DNA from: Terriglobia bacterium
GTDB lineage: Bacteria; Acidobacteriota; Terriglobia; Bryobacterales; UBA6623
Length of the DNA stretch: 64,000 bases
Direction of reading: 5' to 3'
NCBI GenBank assembly: GCA_009841225.1
Contig: VXMF01000058.1
Location: 119,657-183,656 of the forward strand
Shown here: in pieces, positions 9,546 to 19,551 of the stretch
Position numbering within the stretch: the stretch's first letter is position 1
Layout of the letters: the number at the start of each line of letters is the position of its first letter
Notes under the pieces: generated by a model
What the model was told of the DNA's origin: nothing
Databases searched by the model: none
The model's input: the letters and a program-made list of their open reading frames with translations, nothing else
Position numbers and translations under genes: made by a program

Positions 9546-9776
9546 CTCAGTGGCAGCCTACCGACTCAAGCCCCCGTGGACGGTTCCGAGCTCGCAGCAT
9601 TCAGCAGACCCGCTCATGAAGCGGCCACCTTGCAACATCAGCTTCCAACGGCGTCAGATCTTTCACTCCCGGGGGATAGAATCCGGGGGCGAGTGAATTC
9701 CTGAACCATTGGAACTCAAACACGCTTGTGCTGCCTGCCGATCTCTTCGTCCGGGAACTAAGGCGGCTGAGCGATG

Positions 9777-12269
9777 CTACTCGTCTCTCAATACGTTGAT
9801 CGGATCGAGCTTCGACGCACTCCAGGCGGGCAGGAAGCCAGCGATCGTCGCGACACCGAGAAGCACAAGCGCCATGACGAAGAAGGCACCGAATTGATCT
9901 CCGTCGACGAGATAGATTTGCGCTTCCATCACGGGGACCAAGGCGAACACAGCCACGCCTCCGCAGAGGATGCCGTACCCCGTCAGTCGCCAGCTCGATT
10001 GCAGCACCGACAGCATCAAGCGCCGCGGCACCTCGCCCAAAGCCAGCCTTACACCGAACTCTCTCTTCCGCTGGCCGACTGAATAGGCGACTACACCGTA
10101 CAGGCCGATGGCAGTTAGCAGCACTGCCAGCAGCGATAGCCCTCCGAGGAGGCTCGCCATCATCTGGGCTGGGCGCAGCAAGCCGGCGAACTCGCTCTCC
10201 AAGGTCACGAGCTTGGCAACGGGCAAATCTCCCAGCTCGTCAGCAACCACCTGCTTTGCCTCCCCGAAGACCGATGCCGGCTCCCCCGTGGTGCGTATCA
10301 CGTAAGACAGAGTCAATCGCTGGGTGCGCATATTGCCCGGCGTTTCTTCCGCCTGCCCGCCGTACGGCAGGTAGAACTGCGGCAACGCACCTTCAATTTG
10401 CCAAGGCGAAATCAGGGAATCCGCAACAACGCCCACGATGACCGCCGCGTTCTTCAGGTCGGGCTTCCATCCATGCACGATCAAGGTCTGTCCGACCGCG
10501 TTCGCCTGCCCGAACCGATCCAATGCGAACGAGCGGTTAACGATAGCCACGTTCTGGCCGTCCGGCGGCTGAAAGGCCCTACCTTGGATGATCGGGATTC
10601 CAAGCGCATCGAAGTAGGTTGGAGAGATGGTCTGATATCTCGGGTATCGGTAAGCCGAAGCGTTCTGGTCTTCACCCAAGACTTCGACCTCGGCACCGCG
10701 ACAACAATACGGTGGTGCGAGTGACGAGAGTCCGACTTCCGTTACGCCTAGGATTGCCGCCAGTCTCTCGCGAAGACCCAGACCGACGGTCTCAACCGAG
10801 GGCAGGATCGCCCAGATCCGCCGTCCCGCTTCCATTCGTCCGCTGACGGCGTATTGAGTGCGCGGCAATTCGACCTGCAAGACCGCCACCTCATTGGCAG
10901 GGAAGCCCAGTTCACTGCCTTCCGCGCGCAGGAACGCGCTGAGACTCACGCCCACACCGACCAGCAGGGTTATCGAGAGCGCAGTTTGCGCAACTACAAG
11001 CAAGTTTCGGACGAGCGATCGGCTGCCCTTGGCGCGATCTCCGGCAGACATGCGCGCGGTGACTCTGGATTGCGACTGCATAAGCGCCGGCAGGCAGCCA
11101 AAGAGCAGTCCCGTGACGCAAGTGATCACTAAGGCGAACACCAAGGCCGATGCATCAACGGAAACGTCTTGCAGGTAAGGCGGGAGACCGTTCCACAAAG
11201 TGCGCGAAATGACGCTCACGAGCGGTCCGAGTTGAAGCACCGCGAGGCAAAACCCGGCCACGCCGCCAAGGGCGGCGAGCACGAGCGATTCCGTAAGGAA
11301 CTGGCGGACAAGGCGGCCGCGTCCAGCGCCGATCGCGGCGCGCACAGCAACCTCCTGGCCGCGCGCCGCCAGCCGACCCAGCATCAGGTTGGCGACATTG
11401 ACACAGGCAATCAACAGTACGAGCCCGGCTGCGACCCAGATCAGGTACAGGCTCTCCTTGCTTTCTGCTGCGAGCGCGTCGCTCAAAGGCTCGACGAAGA
11501 CCCCTTTGCGCTCGTTCGTCTCGGGATACTGCTCCCGATTCGAAGCGGAGATGATTTCGAGGGCTGCCGTTGCTTGTCCGACGGAGATGCCCGGATTCAA
11601 GCGGCCGATAACGTTCAGCCAGGATACCTGCCTACCAAATGACTCGACGGCACCCTCTTGCGAGAACGGCACCCACAACTTGGGCGCCGGACTCTCGATG
11701 TGGAATTCTTCGGGTAGCACGCCGACGATTTCGTACGGAACCTGATCTAGTCGGACGCTCTTGCCGATGATGTCTGGGTCGCCTCCGAACTGCTGACGCC
11801 AGAACCCGTACGTGAGCATTGCGACCGTTCGCGCACCCTCGACATCCTCTTCCGGAAGGAAATTCCGGCCCAGCACGGGATTGACGCGCAGCATGGGGAG
11901 TAGCGAAGCGGACATCCTCCCGCCAAGGACTTGCTGAGGCTCCAGATCGGAGCCGCCCATGTTGTAAGTGCGGCGCGGGAAGAAGTACCCGTACTCCTCA
12001 AAGACCTCGGAGCGATCGCGCCAATCCAGCAGGTCGGGGCACGACGAGGGCGCGCGGAGAGCAGAGGAGCCAATCCAGTGGGTCCACACTGCTACCAACC
12101 TTTCAGATTCGCCGTACGGCGCGGAACGGAGCACCGTGGCGACGACAAGCGAATAGATAGCTGTGTTTGCCCCAATACCGAGAGCGAGTGTAGCCACGAC
12201 AACTGCGGTGTAGACCGGAGCCCGCGCTAGCATTCGCAGCGCGTACCTAAGGTCGTGCAGAACACTCAT
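9777..12269 (-). CDS. ADOP-type (MacB/FtsX) ABC permease
   Basis: Third ADOP permease of the block, about 830 aa from the ATG at 12267-12269, which begins MSVLHDLRYALRMLARAP, the usual opening of the short ADOP form. The frame is open upstream to a GTG at 12329. The family landmarks are present: LALGIGANTAIYSLV in helix 1, CVNVANLMLGRLAARG in the first FtsX block, LLAVLLTAIGLYGVVAYSVGQRKREFGVRLALG in part in the last block, and the ending LDPINVLRDE. It is divergent from the DinB gene, with about 310 bp between the two starts. Substrate unknown. Confidence 0.9.
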   Translation of the reverse strand: MSVLHDLRYALRMLARAPVYTAVVVATLALGIGANTAIYSLVVATVLRSAPYGESERLVAVWTHWIGSSALRAPSSCPDLLDWRDRSEVFEEYGYFFPRRTYNMGGSDLEPQQVLGGRMSASLLPMLRVNPVLGRNFLPEEDVEGARTVAMLTYGFWRQQFGGDPDIIGKSVRLDQVPYEIVGVLPEEFHIESPAPKLWVPFSQEGAVESFGRQVSWLNVIGRLNPGISVGQATAALEIISASNREQYPETNERKGVFVEPLSDALAAESKESLYLIWVAAGLVLLIACVNVANLMLGRLAARGQEVAVRAAIGAGRGRLVRQFLTESLVLAALGGVAGFCLAVLQLGPLVSVISRTLWNGLPPYLQDVSVDASALVFALVITCVTGLLFGCLPALMQSQSRVTARMSAGDRAKGSRSLVRNLLVVAQTALSITLLVGVGVSLSAFLRAEGSELGFPANEVAVLQVELPRTQYAVSGRMEAGRRIWAILPSVETVGLGLRERLAAILGVTEVGLSSLAPPYCCRGAEVEVLGEDQNASAYRYPRYQTISPTYFDALGIPIIQGRAFQPPDGQNVAIVNRSFALDRFGQANAVGQTLIVHGWKPDLKNAAVIVGVVADSLISPWQIEGALPQFYLPYGGQAEETPGNMRTQRLTLSYVIRTTGEPASVFGEAKQVVADELGDLPVAKLVTLESEFAGLLRPAQMMASLLGGLSLLAVLLTAIGLYGVVAYSVGQRKREFGVRLALGEVPRRLMLSVLQSSWRLTGYGILCGGVAVFALVPVMEAQIYLVDGDQFGAFFVMALVLLGVATIAGFLPAWSASKLDPINVLRDE

Positions 12270-12578
12270 GTCTTGGGGACGGCTGGCAGTTCCGTTCGTT
12301 ACGGATCCGTGCGAATCATAGCAGTTCACCCGAGCCCAGCGACTGCGCTAAAGACGCGTGATCGGCTTGTCGCTGACCTCCCTGATAGAACGTGAGTTCA
12401 CTAGTTTCCAGCTGACCGATTGCCTTCGCTATCTATATGCCTTGACCATGCAGAATCTCCGTCTTCGACCGTTTGCCGACGACCTCCTCCGGATTGCAAC
12501 TCCGAATTAGGTTCCGAACAGCGAGCGTCCAAGCCTTAGCGGCGCAACCTGAAGCGGCATGCTATTGTCCAAGACCAA

Positions 12579-13136
12579 ATGCAACGACGAACAATGTTCT
12601 TCGGAATGGCCGGAGCAGCCGCGGCAGTAGCGGCTCCAAGCACAGGGTGGAACAACCGCTTCGCTGAGCAACTCCGCGACGATTTCCTAGCCCACTGGAA
12701 GGTTGAGAAACAATACTCGCTCGACGTACTGGACGCCATGCCATCGGAGCATTTCGGTCTCAAGCCGACCCCAGAACAGCGAAGCTTTATGGATCAGATC
12801 GGACACTATGTTCAGGCGAACTCGAACTACTTCAAGAGGTTCGAATTACCGGTCGAGCCGCCGCCCGTGCCGAGCGAGGCGACCCCTCAGACACTGCGCA
12901 GCTACCTCATCGCGTCATACGACTATGTGGCCGAAGTGCTTGCAACTATGACCGAGAAGGACTTCACGCGACGAGACATCAATTTCCGACCTGTCGGACC
13001 CGACACGCCTCACACCGCACAGGACATATTCATGAGGGCCTACATGCACTCCGCGCATCATCGGGGCTCGGTGGTTGTGTATCTCAGACTTGCCGGTATA
13101 GAACCGCCTCGATGGCGCTTCTCGGCTCGGGGCTAG
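12579..13136 (+). CDS. DinB-family protein with Tat-like signal
   Basis: Four-helix DinB/DUF664-type protein, 185 aa. The N terminus, QRRTMFFGMAGAAAAVAAP, looks like a Tat or lipid-free export signal, so the mature protein may be periplasmic. Three histidines occupy the family's metal-site positions: H76 in DQIGHY and the HSAHH cluster at 157-161 preceding the terminal helix. DinB proteins often bind a divalent metal and include thiol transferases, but the reaction of this member cannot be told. The gene starts a plus-strand run that includes the esterase 60-90 bp downstream. Confidence 0.8.
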   Translation: MQRRTMFFGMAGAAAAVAAPSTGWNNRFAEQLRDDFLAHWKVEKQYSLDVLDAMPSEHFGLKPTPEQRSFMDQIGHYVQANSNYFKRFELPVEPPPVPSEATPQTLRSYLIASYDYVAEVLATMTEKDFTRRDINFRPVGPDTPHTAQDIFMRAYMHSAHHRGSVVVYLRLAGIEPPRWRFSARG

Positions 13137-13226
13137 CCGCAGCTTGCGTTCTGCCGCCATCTAGCGTCAAGAAACGACGCCACCGCGGAGCGCGTAGGTA
13201 TGAACGGCGCTGCCGGTCCGAGGTCA

Positions 13227-14567
13227 ATGCTTCGATTCGAAAACCTAGCACCGACGGTCACTACAAGCCTCACATGGATGCTGCTTGCAAGCTGCGGCCT
13301 TGGCCAGAAGATTCCTAGCCACGACACGAATCCGTCCTCGCTTCAAGCTCCGTATCCCATTCGTCCCGCCGGCCCTGAAGCCAGTCCACGAATCCGGTTG
13401 CTTCAACGATCCATTGAAGCCGGCGAGCCTTCAGCAGCTACCCGGTTTTGGAGGGAGATAGAACAATGGGGCACTCCGTTGATTGAGCGGATTCCACACG
13501 ATCAGCAGCATTCTCTCGTGACCTTTCTATGGAGGGCAGCCGACGACACTCGCAACGTGGCTGTTGTTGGCGAAGTGATCAACGGAGCGGAACCTGCCAA
13601 GAATCGAATGTTTCGTGTCCAAGGCTCCGACGTGTGGCACCTCAGCTTCGCAATTCGGAACGACGCTCGATTCACCTACGCCTTCTCGCCCAACGACAGC
13701 ATGCTGTCCCTTCTCGACCCGGCACGCGTTTCGATGGACTTTCGGCAAGACCCGCTCAATCCACGCCGATTCTTGGGCCTATCAGGCAAGTACTCGTCGT
13801 ACGTCGAGCTGCCTGACGCTCCGTCCGAGCCGTGGCAGACCCCGACGCCCGAGACAGCGCGAGGCAGGCTGGACCGAACGAGCTTTCGGAGCAGCGTGCT
13901 CGGAAACGAGCGTGCTATGTGGATATATGTTCCTGTTGCGTTTGACCCGAAACTTCGAAGCTACCCACTACTGGTGCTCCTTGATGGCGGGGCGTACACG
14001 CATTCGAGTACTCCTGCGGCCGCAATCCTAGACCACCTAATCGCAACGAAGCAGATTCCTCCGACCGTTGCGGTTCTAGTCGGCAACGTGCAGCGCGCAC
14101 GGGAGCTCCCCTCGTCGATGTTTGCGGATTTCCTCGCAACTGAGCTCGCGCCGTGGGCGGTGGAAGAATACGGCGCCAGTCAGGATCCGGCCAACATCGT
14201 CATCGCGGGATCAAGCCTAGGCGGACTGGCGGCGAGTTTCGCTGGTTTCCAGCATCCCGATGTCTTCGGAAACGTATTGTCGATGTCAGGATCTTACTGG
14301 TGGGAGTGGGGCCGCCAGGAGGAGCGGGAATGGTTGACCCGACGATTTCAGGAGACTCCTAGAAGGCCCGTGCGGTTCTTTGTTGCAGTTGGCGCGATGG
14401 AGAAGGCTGACTCCCAGCTCGCCACGAACCGCCGGTTTGCCGACGTTCTGGCTGAAAAGGGCTATTCGGTTGAATACCAAGAGTTCAACGGTGGCCACGG
14501 CTACGTTAGCTGGCGCAGAGCCCTCTTTGATGGGCTTATCACTCTGCTTGGCGAAGAAGGCAACTAG
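13227..14567 (+). CDS. Enterochelin-esterase-like lipoprotein esterase
   Basis: Alpha/beta-hydrolase of the Fes/esterase-D group, about 446 aa. I chose the ATG at 13227, which has GAGG four bases upstream; an ATG at 13200 is possible. The N terminus is hydrophobic and ends in LLASC, a lipobox, so the protein should be a lipoprotein. An N-terminal enterochelin-esterase-like beta domain (about residues 40-190) precedes the hydrolase domain, with nucleophile Ser329 in GSSLGG and the catalytic His424 in GGHGYVSW. Fes enzymes cut the ester backbone of ferric siderophores, and an iron-type importer lies nearby on the other strand, but an exported location is unusual for Fes and other ester substrates are equally possible. 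Confidence 0.82.
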   Translation: MLRFENLAPTVTTSLTWMLLASCGLGQKIPSHDTNPSSLQAPYPIRPAGPEASPRIRLLQRSIEAGEPSAATRFWREIEQWGTPLIERIPHDQQHSLVTFLWRAADDTRNVAVVGEVINGAEPAKNRMFRVQGSDVWHLSFAIRNDARFTYAFSPNDSMLSLLDPARVSMDFRQDPLNPRRFLGLSGKYSSYVELPDAPSEPWQTPTPETARGRLDRTSFRSSVLGNERAMWIYVPVAFDPKLRSYPLLVLLDGGAYTHSSTPAAAILDHLIATKQIPPTVAVLVGNVQRARELPSSMFADFLATELAPWAVEEYGASQDPANIVIAGSSLGGLAASFAGFQHPDVFGNVLSMSGSYWWEWGRQEEREWLTRRFQETPRRPVRFFVAVGAMEKADSQLATNRRFADVLAEKGYSVEYQEFNGGHGYVSWRRALFDGLITLLGEEGN

Positions 14568-14736
14568 TTCGCTTCCCTCAATCCCGCGATACGGGAGACC
14601 CAACGGGGCGGCTACTGGAGGGACCTGACCTAGCCCAATCGCCAGATGCTCGCTCAGGCTTACGTCTTCCGAATCTTGACCGATGGGAGCGCTTCACGCT
14701 CAAGTCACTGACTTCGGAACAACCCAGAGCAAGTCG

Positions 14737-15060
14737 TCAAGGTGCCTTTGATCGGGCTGCTTGAATCGCTCTCTCAAGCGTTTCGTCTGTGTCGTTGGGG
14801 AGAGACTCAATCGTCCTCGGCACTTCGATATCAGGCGCAATCCCCACGCCCTCATCGGCCGATCCGTCGGGAAAATTGAGTCGCTTGGAGCCGACAAGAA
14901 AGTCCATCCCGTTGCCGAAGTCAAAGATGTAGAGTTGTCCTGGGCTATCTTCTGTTCGACGACCGATGACCGTCGCGCGGCCAGAGAAGCTGAGCGACGG
15001 CCTGCCCCCACCGCTCGTCTGGCGGCTGCTAGTATGGCCGCCTGCCTTGGAGACAAACGA
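14737..15060 (-). pseudogene. S41 (C-terminal processing) peptidase 3' remnant
   Basis: The minus strand encodes, in one clean frame ending in TGA at 14737-14739, GRATVIGRRTEDSPGQ, then FDFGNGMDFLVGSKRL, FPDGSADEGVGIAPDIEVPR and a terminal helix ERAIQAARSKAP. This is the characteristic end of S41 peptidases (GRATVVGR-T-G, YPDG, GVGV-PD--VP). Upstream the match continues only by switching frame (TSGGG and then AVAQLL), and the catalytic Ser and Lys regions are absent, so only a frameshifted 3' remnant survives. It lies about 100 bp beyond the 3' end of the HEAT-repeat gene, same strand. Confidence 0.75.
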
Positions 15061-15164
15061 AGCCTGCGGGCAGCCGGAGCCCTACCCCAATCGTCCGATC
15101 TCCGACCCATCTGAACTCCCGGAAAACACCCGCCAGAACTACCGGAACGCCGATCAATTCGCGG

Positions 15165-16181
15165 TTACCGAGCCCTCGAACGCTGGATCGAATCCAGCAC
15201 GACATCCACAAACGCCGAGTTCCATGCTTCCGCCAAGACGATCGCCTCGTCGAGGCCGCCGATCCTGCCAAGTATGATGCGAGCGTGGTATGCGTGGCCG
15301 CTCCAAGACAAGCGTGCGCATTCAACCAGGGGCGCTAGCGCTCTCTGGAAGATCGCCTCCAAGAGACCGGGATCGCGATCCTCTGTAAGCTTCGACAAGA
15401 GTGCGACCGACTTGTTTCGGTCCTCCCACACGCCAGAGGCCAGCAAGTCGACAAACACGGCGTACGGAATCGGAGCTTGCAACTCGACTTGAGAGGACGC
15501 CAGTACCGACAGCGCCCTGATGGCATTGTTGCGGACCGTTGGGTCTGGGTCGAGGGCGCTGTGGGTTAGGGCTCCGATCTGATCGGCTGAATGGAGGCCG
15601 TATCCGATCGCATCAATCGCGATCCCTCGATGGAGAGCATTGGAGGATTTTCGAGACACTTCGAACAGCCGCGACGAGTTGCTCAAGGCGTATTCCCTGA
15701 TGCGCTGCTGCAGGCCCCGGATGTCCGCGTCGTGCGAGAGAGGATAGCCAAGAGAGTGGTCTTCCGAGACCAACCCGTCTCCGCGTGAGACTGCGTGCCG
15801 AACCGTTTCCTCGAATCGGTCGTAGAGGGTCACGAGATCGGCGTCCAGCTCGAGCAACTCGGTCGGCTGCGGATTCAGTCGGACTCGAGATCCAGAGCTG
15901 TCTGCTAGGCCGATGTAGACAATCCAGTTGCCGTCTTCGTCGCAGCAGACAGCGGTAACGTCGGAGGGACTTCTACCGAGCAACTCTTCCAATCGCGACC
16001 TCAGAAGTTGATTGGTTTCGCTCGTCCAAGGGTCGCCAGGGCGAATAGGGAGATTGTTACGTAGCCCATCGATGTCCACGTCCGCATACGCGAAGAAATC
16101 GATGGCGCGTATCGTCGGTTGGGCCGCACACGCAGCTACCGAGAGAAGTGATGCCACCAATCGTGAGACGAGGGCACTCAT
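15165..16181 (-). CDS. Secreted HEAT-repeat-like protein
   Basis: Protein of 338 aa from the ATG at 16179-16181, which opens with a signal peptide (MSALVSRLVASLLSVAACAAQ). The longer frame upstream runs into the HAD remnant and is unlikely to be coding there. The first third (TIRAIDFFAYADVDIDGL, then a two-acid-rich segment GNWIVYIG) resembles the beta domain seen before HEAT repeats in other secreted proteins. The second half is made of short helical pairs, for example DPTVRNNAIRALSVLAS, consistent with HEAT or armadillo-like repeats that mediate protein binding. No catalytic residues are recognisable. Function unknown; a periplasmic or surface role is inferred. Confidence 0.7.
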   Translation of the reverse strand: MSALVSRLVASLLSVAACAAQPTIRAIDFFAYADVDIDGLRNNLPIRPGDPWTSETNQLLRSRLEELLGRSPSDVTAVCCDEDGNWIVYIGLADSSGSRVRLNPQPTELLELDADLVTLYDRFEETVRHAVSRGDGLVSEDHSLGYPLSHDADIRGLQQRIREYALSNSSRLFEVSRKSSNALHRGIAIDAIGYGLHSADQIGALTHSALDPDPTVRNNAIRALSVLASSQVELQAPIPYAVFVDLLASGVWEDRNKSVALLSKLTEDRDPGLLEAIFQRALAPLVECARLSWSGHAYHARIILGRIGGLDEAIVLAEAWNSAFVDVVLDSIQRSRAR

Positions 16182-16433
16182 GGTCGTGCGCTCCCTCAAG
16201 AGTCCACCATGCTCTGATCTTCTCATGTGGAACATACGGTCCTGGAGCGGGTCCGGAACGCGATCCAGGTCTGCTCGAAGGAATCGTTCGAGTTGCTCGG
16301 TGACCTGTCGCAGGATCTCGAGACCGCACTTGAGATTTTCGAGCGGCGGGCTGGGAGGGCCGCTGGTGCGCTGTATCTGGCCGTGCAGCCTTCCTGCAGG
16401 CAGAAGGGGTTCCCATGGCACTGTGGCCACCAT

Positions 16434-16566
16434 GAGCGAGCAGATGCGGGCGTGCGAAGAGGATCGGAACAATCCGGACGCGATGGTTGATTGGCAGTTC
16501 ACCGCTCGCGATGCTCGGATCAAGCTGAAGAACCTATGTCCGAACTTTACCCTGTACACTGCACTA
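16434..16566 (+). pseudogene. Possible IS630-type transposase C-terminal remnant
   Basis: The plus strand reads EEDRNNPDAMVDWQFTARDARIKL in two short parts (RNN..., then DWQFTARDARIKLKNLCP). An 'RN-N ... WQFTT-DARIKLK-LYP' ending is what I remember of the C terminus of IS630-like transposases. Only this tail is present, it lacks the DDE catalytic core, and the frame runs directly into the HAD-gene remnant. The assignment rests on short motif resemblance and is tentative. Confidence 0.35.
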
Positions 16567-16690
16567 GTTTTCCGGAAACGCCGGTTCGGAGCCCCGTCAC
16601 ACTGCCAGTCCTGCAGGATCCTCGCAGGCTCTCCATCCGGTCGAGCAAGTAATTGAAGTCCGCCGCCTTGCACCGGGCATTGTGCTCGTA
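16567..16690 (-). pseudogene. Displaced 3' end of the HAD phosphatase gene
   Basis: About 125 bp here match, at roughly 80 percent by eye, the 3' end of the intact HAD gene at 20252-20378, in the same orientation. The minus strand can be read YEHNARCKAADFNYLLDRMESL, against YGHNARCRAVGFDYLLDQLENL in the intact protein, after which a one-base deletion shifts the frame. No homology to the rest of the HAD gene follows on the 5' side. It is a diverged partial copy, not functional. Confidence 0.8.
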
Positions 16691-17062
16691 CCCTTAGACC
16701 CCCATTCCTCATCCGTTCATCCATTGCAGCGCGAACAATTCCTCATTTCCCTCTTGGGGAACAAAGGGACCTCAGCAATTGTCTATGCCTTGAAGCGTTC
16801 TCCCTGCTTCGTATCCTTGCTGCCGATCGGCGTCAGCGGCCGTTACCAGCAGGACAAAGTGCGGGCCACACGCTTGAACACTGTCGCATGCACTTCGTGT
16901 TGCCGAGTAGGGGACAGTGCAAGGATCGATGTCCCGCAATGCGGGCGCAACTGAAGTGCCCCGATGTGGATGTGCCTCATCGGCATCGAGAAGCCCATTC
17001 GGTCAGGCACCCGCTTAGGTGGGAGCGCTGAACTTGTGACCGGCGGGTAGAAGCGACTCGAG
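16691..17062. other. Intergenic region upstream of an ADOP gene
   Basis: About 370 bp between the HAD remnant and the ADOP start. A 90-codon plus-strand frame at 16682-16954 has no recognisable motif and odd composition, so I do not call it a gene. No structured RNA or repeat was recognised. The ADOP promoter is presumably here. Confidence 0.4.
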
Positions 17063-19492
17063 ATGGGCAGCCTCTGGCAGGACGTGCGTTTCGGGATTCG
17101 GATGCTCATTAGGAGCCCTGTCTTCACGGGGGCAGTCGTGACGGTACTGGCGCTGGGAATGGGGGCAAACACTGGGATGTTCAGCATCGTCGACGCTGCT
17201 CTGCTGCGGCCGTTGCCCTTTGAGAACTCCGACGAACTTGTGAGCCTGAGCGCCTTCATCCCGCAATTCAACGACGACGTCGCCACGGGCGCCGAATATT
17301 ACGCGCTGGTGGATCATGCCAACTCGTATGAAGCCGTCAGCGCTTACACGTACTTGAGCCGGGTGCTCACGCAAGTCGACAGTCCAAAGCGCATTGTCGC
17401 CGGTATGGTGACAGCCTCGTTCTTTCCCATGCTCGGGATACAACCGCTCGCGGGCCGCGTCTTCGCGCCCGCCGAAGACCGCGGCGGCAGCCCCGCCCGG
17501 GTGATGGTGATTGGATATGAATTTTGGCAACAGCACTTCGGTGGCGACCCGTCAGCGATCGGCGCAGCCGTGGCTCTTGACGGCCAGCAGCTCACGATCA
17601 TCGGCATCATGCCACGCACATTCGGGTTTCCTCCGGAAGTCGATGTTTGGACCCCGCTCGGCCTTAGCCGAGCTGAAGGTGCCGACGGAGGACCCATTCA
17701 GCTACTTCGCATCATCGCCCGTCTATCACCGGCCGTGTCGTTGGACGAGGCGCGCCGTGAGTTTGGCGGCTTGCTCACAAATCTGGCGCGACAAAGCCCC
17801 GGTCAGCGGCCTGCAGCGCGACCGCTTGTTCAGCGGCTCCATGAGCGAACTGTTCGCAACGCGCGGCCCGCGCTGTTGGCTCTATTCGGCTCTGTGGTGC
17901 TCTTGCTGCTTGTGGCTTGCGCGAACGTAGCCGGCCTGATGCTGGTGCGTGCCACTCGCCGCAAACGCGAGATTGCTGTTCGCGCCGCGTTGGGCGCGAG
18001 CCGATTCCGCGTCGTGCGACAGCTACTGATCGAGAGCATCACCGTTGCCCTGATCGGCGGAATGCTTGGCCTTGGCATCGCGTTCTACGGTATCCGGCTT
18101 GCGGCCGCTTTGCTTCCGCAGAACATCGCCCGTCTGCAGCCCGTGACTCTCGATCTTTCGGCGCTCGCGTATGCGCTCGCCGCTGCAGTTCTCACTGGGC
18201 TTGTGTTTGGGCTCGCACCGTCGCTATCGACCGTACGCTTGGACTTGCAGGGCGCGCTGAGGGACGTGCCCCAGACTTCTTCGCCGACATCGGCAACATC
18301 GCGGATGCGATCTCTCTTGGTAGCGACGGAGATCGCTCTGGCGACGGTCCTGTTGATAGCCGCCGGGCTGCTGGTCAGGAACTTCCTCCGGCTCGTGAAC
18401 GTAGATCCGGGCTACCGCACCGACAACGTTCTTACTTTTGCGACAACGCTCAACCCGGCTCGATACGCCGAGTCAGCGAAGCAAATTACGTACTACCGGA
18501 GCCTGCTCGACGAGATCGTAGCCCTACCCGGCGTGCATTCCGCGTCGGTTACCAACAGGTTGCCTCTAAGTTCCGTTCCGCCGGGGCGGACTCTGTTTAC
18601 TATCGAGGGAGCCCCGGCATGGCGGCCCGAAGAAGGCCGCGAGCATCTGGCCGACATCGTTTCCGTAAGCCCTGATTACTTTTCGACAGTCGGCATGCGG
18701 CTCATCGGTGGACGGGCATTCACCGATCGCGATACCCTCGACCGTCCTCGAGCGGCAATCATCAACGAGACGTTTGCCAGACGTTTCCGTTCAGGGCAAG
18801 ATCCGGTCGGCCAACGCCTGAAACTGGGATTTCCAAAGGCACCGCTACCGTTGCGCGACGTCGTAGGCATAGTCGAAGACGTGCAGCCGATCGATTCGGA
18901 TGAGTCGCCGCATCCTGTCATCTACGTCCCGTACCTGCAGCAATCGGGATTACGTACCATGACGTTCGTCGCGAAAACGAGGGGGCCGCCGGAGGCGCTG
19001 ATTCCAGGGATTGTCGCCCGCGCGAAGGCGCTGGACTCTGAGCAACCGCTATACGACTTTGTGTCGATGGATGCACGTGTGGCCCAAATCCTCAACACTC
19101 CGCGCCTCCGAGCAGTGCTCGTCGGATGCTTCGCCGCGCTCGGCCTTGTGCTTGCCGTTGTCGGAATCTACGGCGTTGTGTCACTCTCAGTCGCGCAGCG
19201 CCGGCTGGAGATCGGCGTCCGCATGGCAATCGGTGCACGCCCAGGAAGCATTCTGCGAACGATGGTCTGGCAGAACGCTGTTCTTGTTGCAGCCGGTATC
19301 GGGGTGGGCGTCTCCGGCGCCGCGCTGTTGACTCCGCATCTGGCGTCCCTGTTGCGGGGAGTGGATCCGCACGATAGTACGGTCTTCGCCGTCGTTGTAG
19401 CCGTGGTCGTCGCGGTTGCCATGATTGCGTGCTATCTCCCCGCACGCGAGGCCGTCCGCGTTGAACCCACTGCGGCGTTGCGTCATGGATGA
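17063..19492 (+). CDS. ADOP-type (MacB/FtsX) ABC permease
   Basis: Fourth intact ADOP, 809 aa, beginning GSLWQDVRFGIRMLIRSP with no PadR-like or cytoplasmic N-terminal domain. Helix 1 carries LALGMGANTGMFSIVDAALL. Two MacB-core/FtsX modules follow, with CANVAGLMLVRATRRKREIA in the first block, LVATEIALATVLLIAAGLLVRN opening the second half, and GLVLAVVGIYGVVSLSVAQR in the last block; the chain ends VEPTAALRHG. A 60-bp gap separates it from a small secreted protein gene on the same strand. The region it occupies lies between the intact HAD gene and its displaced 3' end. Substrate unknown. Confidence 0.9.
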   Translation: MGSLWQDVRFGIRMLIRSPVFTGAVVTVLALGMGANTGMFSIVDAALLRPLPFENSDELVSLSAFIPQFNDDVATGAEYYALVDHANSYEAVSAYTYLSRVLTQVDSPKRIVAGMVTASFFPMLGIQPLAGRVFAPAEDRGGSPARVMVIGYEFWQQHFGGDPSAIGAAVALDGQQLTIIGIMPRTFGFPPEVDVWTPLGLSRAEGADGGPIQLLRIIARLSPAVSLDEARREFGGLLTNLARQSPGQRPAARPLVQRLHERTVRNARPALLALFGSVVLLLLVACANVAGLMLVRATRRKREIAVRAALGASRFRVVRQLLIESITVALIGGMLGLGIAFYGIRLAAALLPQNIARLQPVTLDLSALAYALAAAVLTGLVFGLAPSLSTVRLDLQGALRDVPQTSSPTSATSRMRSLLVATEIALATVLLIAAGLLVRNFLRLVNVDPGYRTDNVLTFATTLNPARYAESAKQITYYRSLLDEIVALPGVHSASVTNRLPLSSVPPGRTLFTIEGAPAWRPEEGREHLADIVSVSPDYFSTVGMRLIGGRAFTDRDTLDRPRAAIINETFARRFRSGQDPVGQRLKLGFPKAPLPLRDVVGIVEDVQPIDSDESPHPVIYVPYLQQSGLRTMTFVAKTRGPPEALIPGIVARAKALDSEQPLYDFVSMDARVAQILNTPRLRAVLVGCFAALGLVLAVVGIYGVVSLSVAQRRLEIGVRMAIGARPGSILRTMVWQNAVLVAAGIGVGVSGAALLTPHLASLLRGVDPHDSTVFAVVVAVVVAVAMIACYLPAREAVRVEPTAALRHG

Positions 19493-19551
19493 GCGCGGAG
19501 ATCGGGTATCGGGCACGACAGAACAGCAACTCGGAATGATGGAGGAATCCA

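Noticed and set aside
9546..9776. CCCGGGGG-type short inverted repeat between two ADOP genes
   Set aside because: The arms are imperfect and short, and no T run follows, so it does not make a convincing terminator.
14700..15114. Overlapping 136-aa minus and 117-aa plus frames
   Set aside because: Both shadow the S41 peptidase remnant, which is read in a different minus-strand frame.
16227..16490. A plus-strand frame of 87 aa and a minus-strand frame (helical ENLKCGLEILRQVTEQLERF) upstream of the HEAT gene
   Set aside because: The minus frame is somewhat protein-like but has no recognisable family, start signal or boundary; left uncalled.
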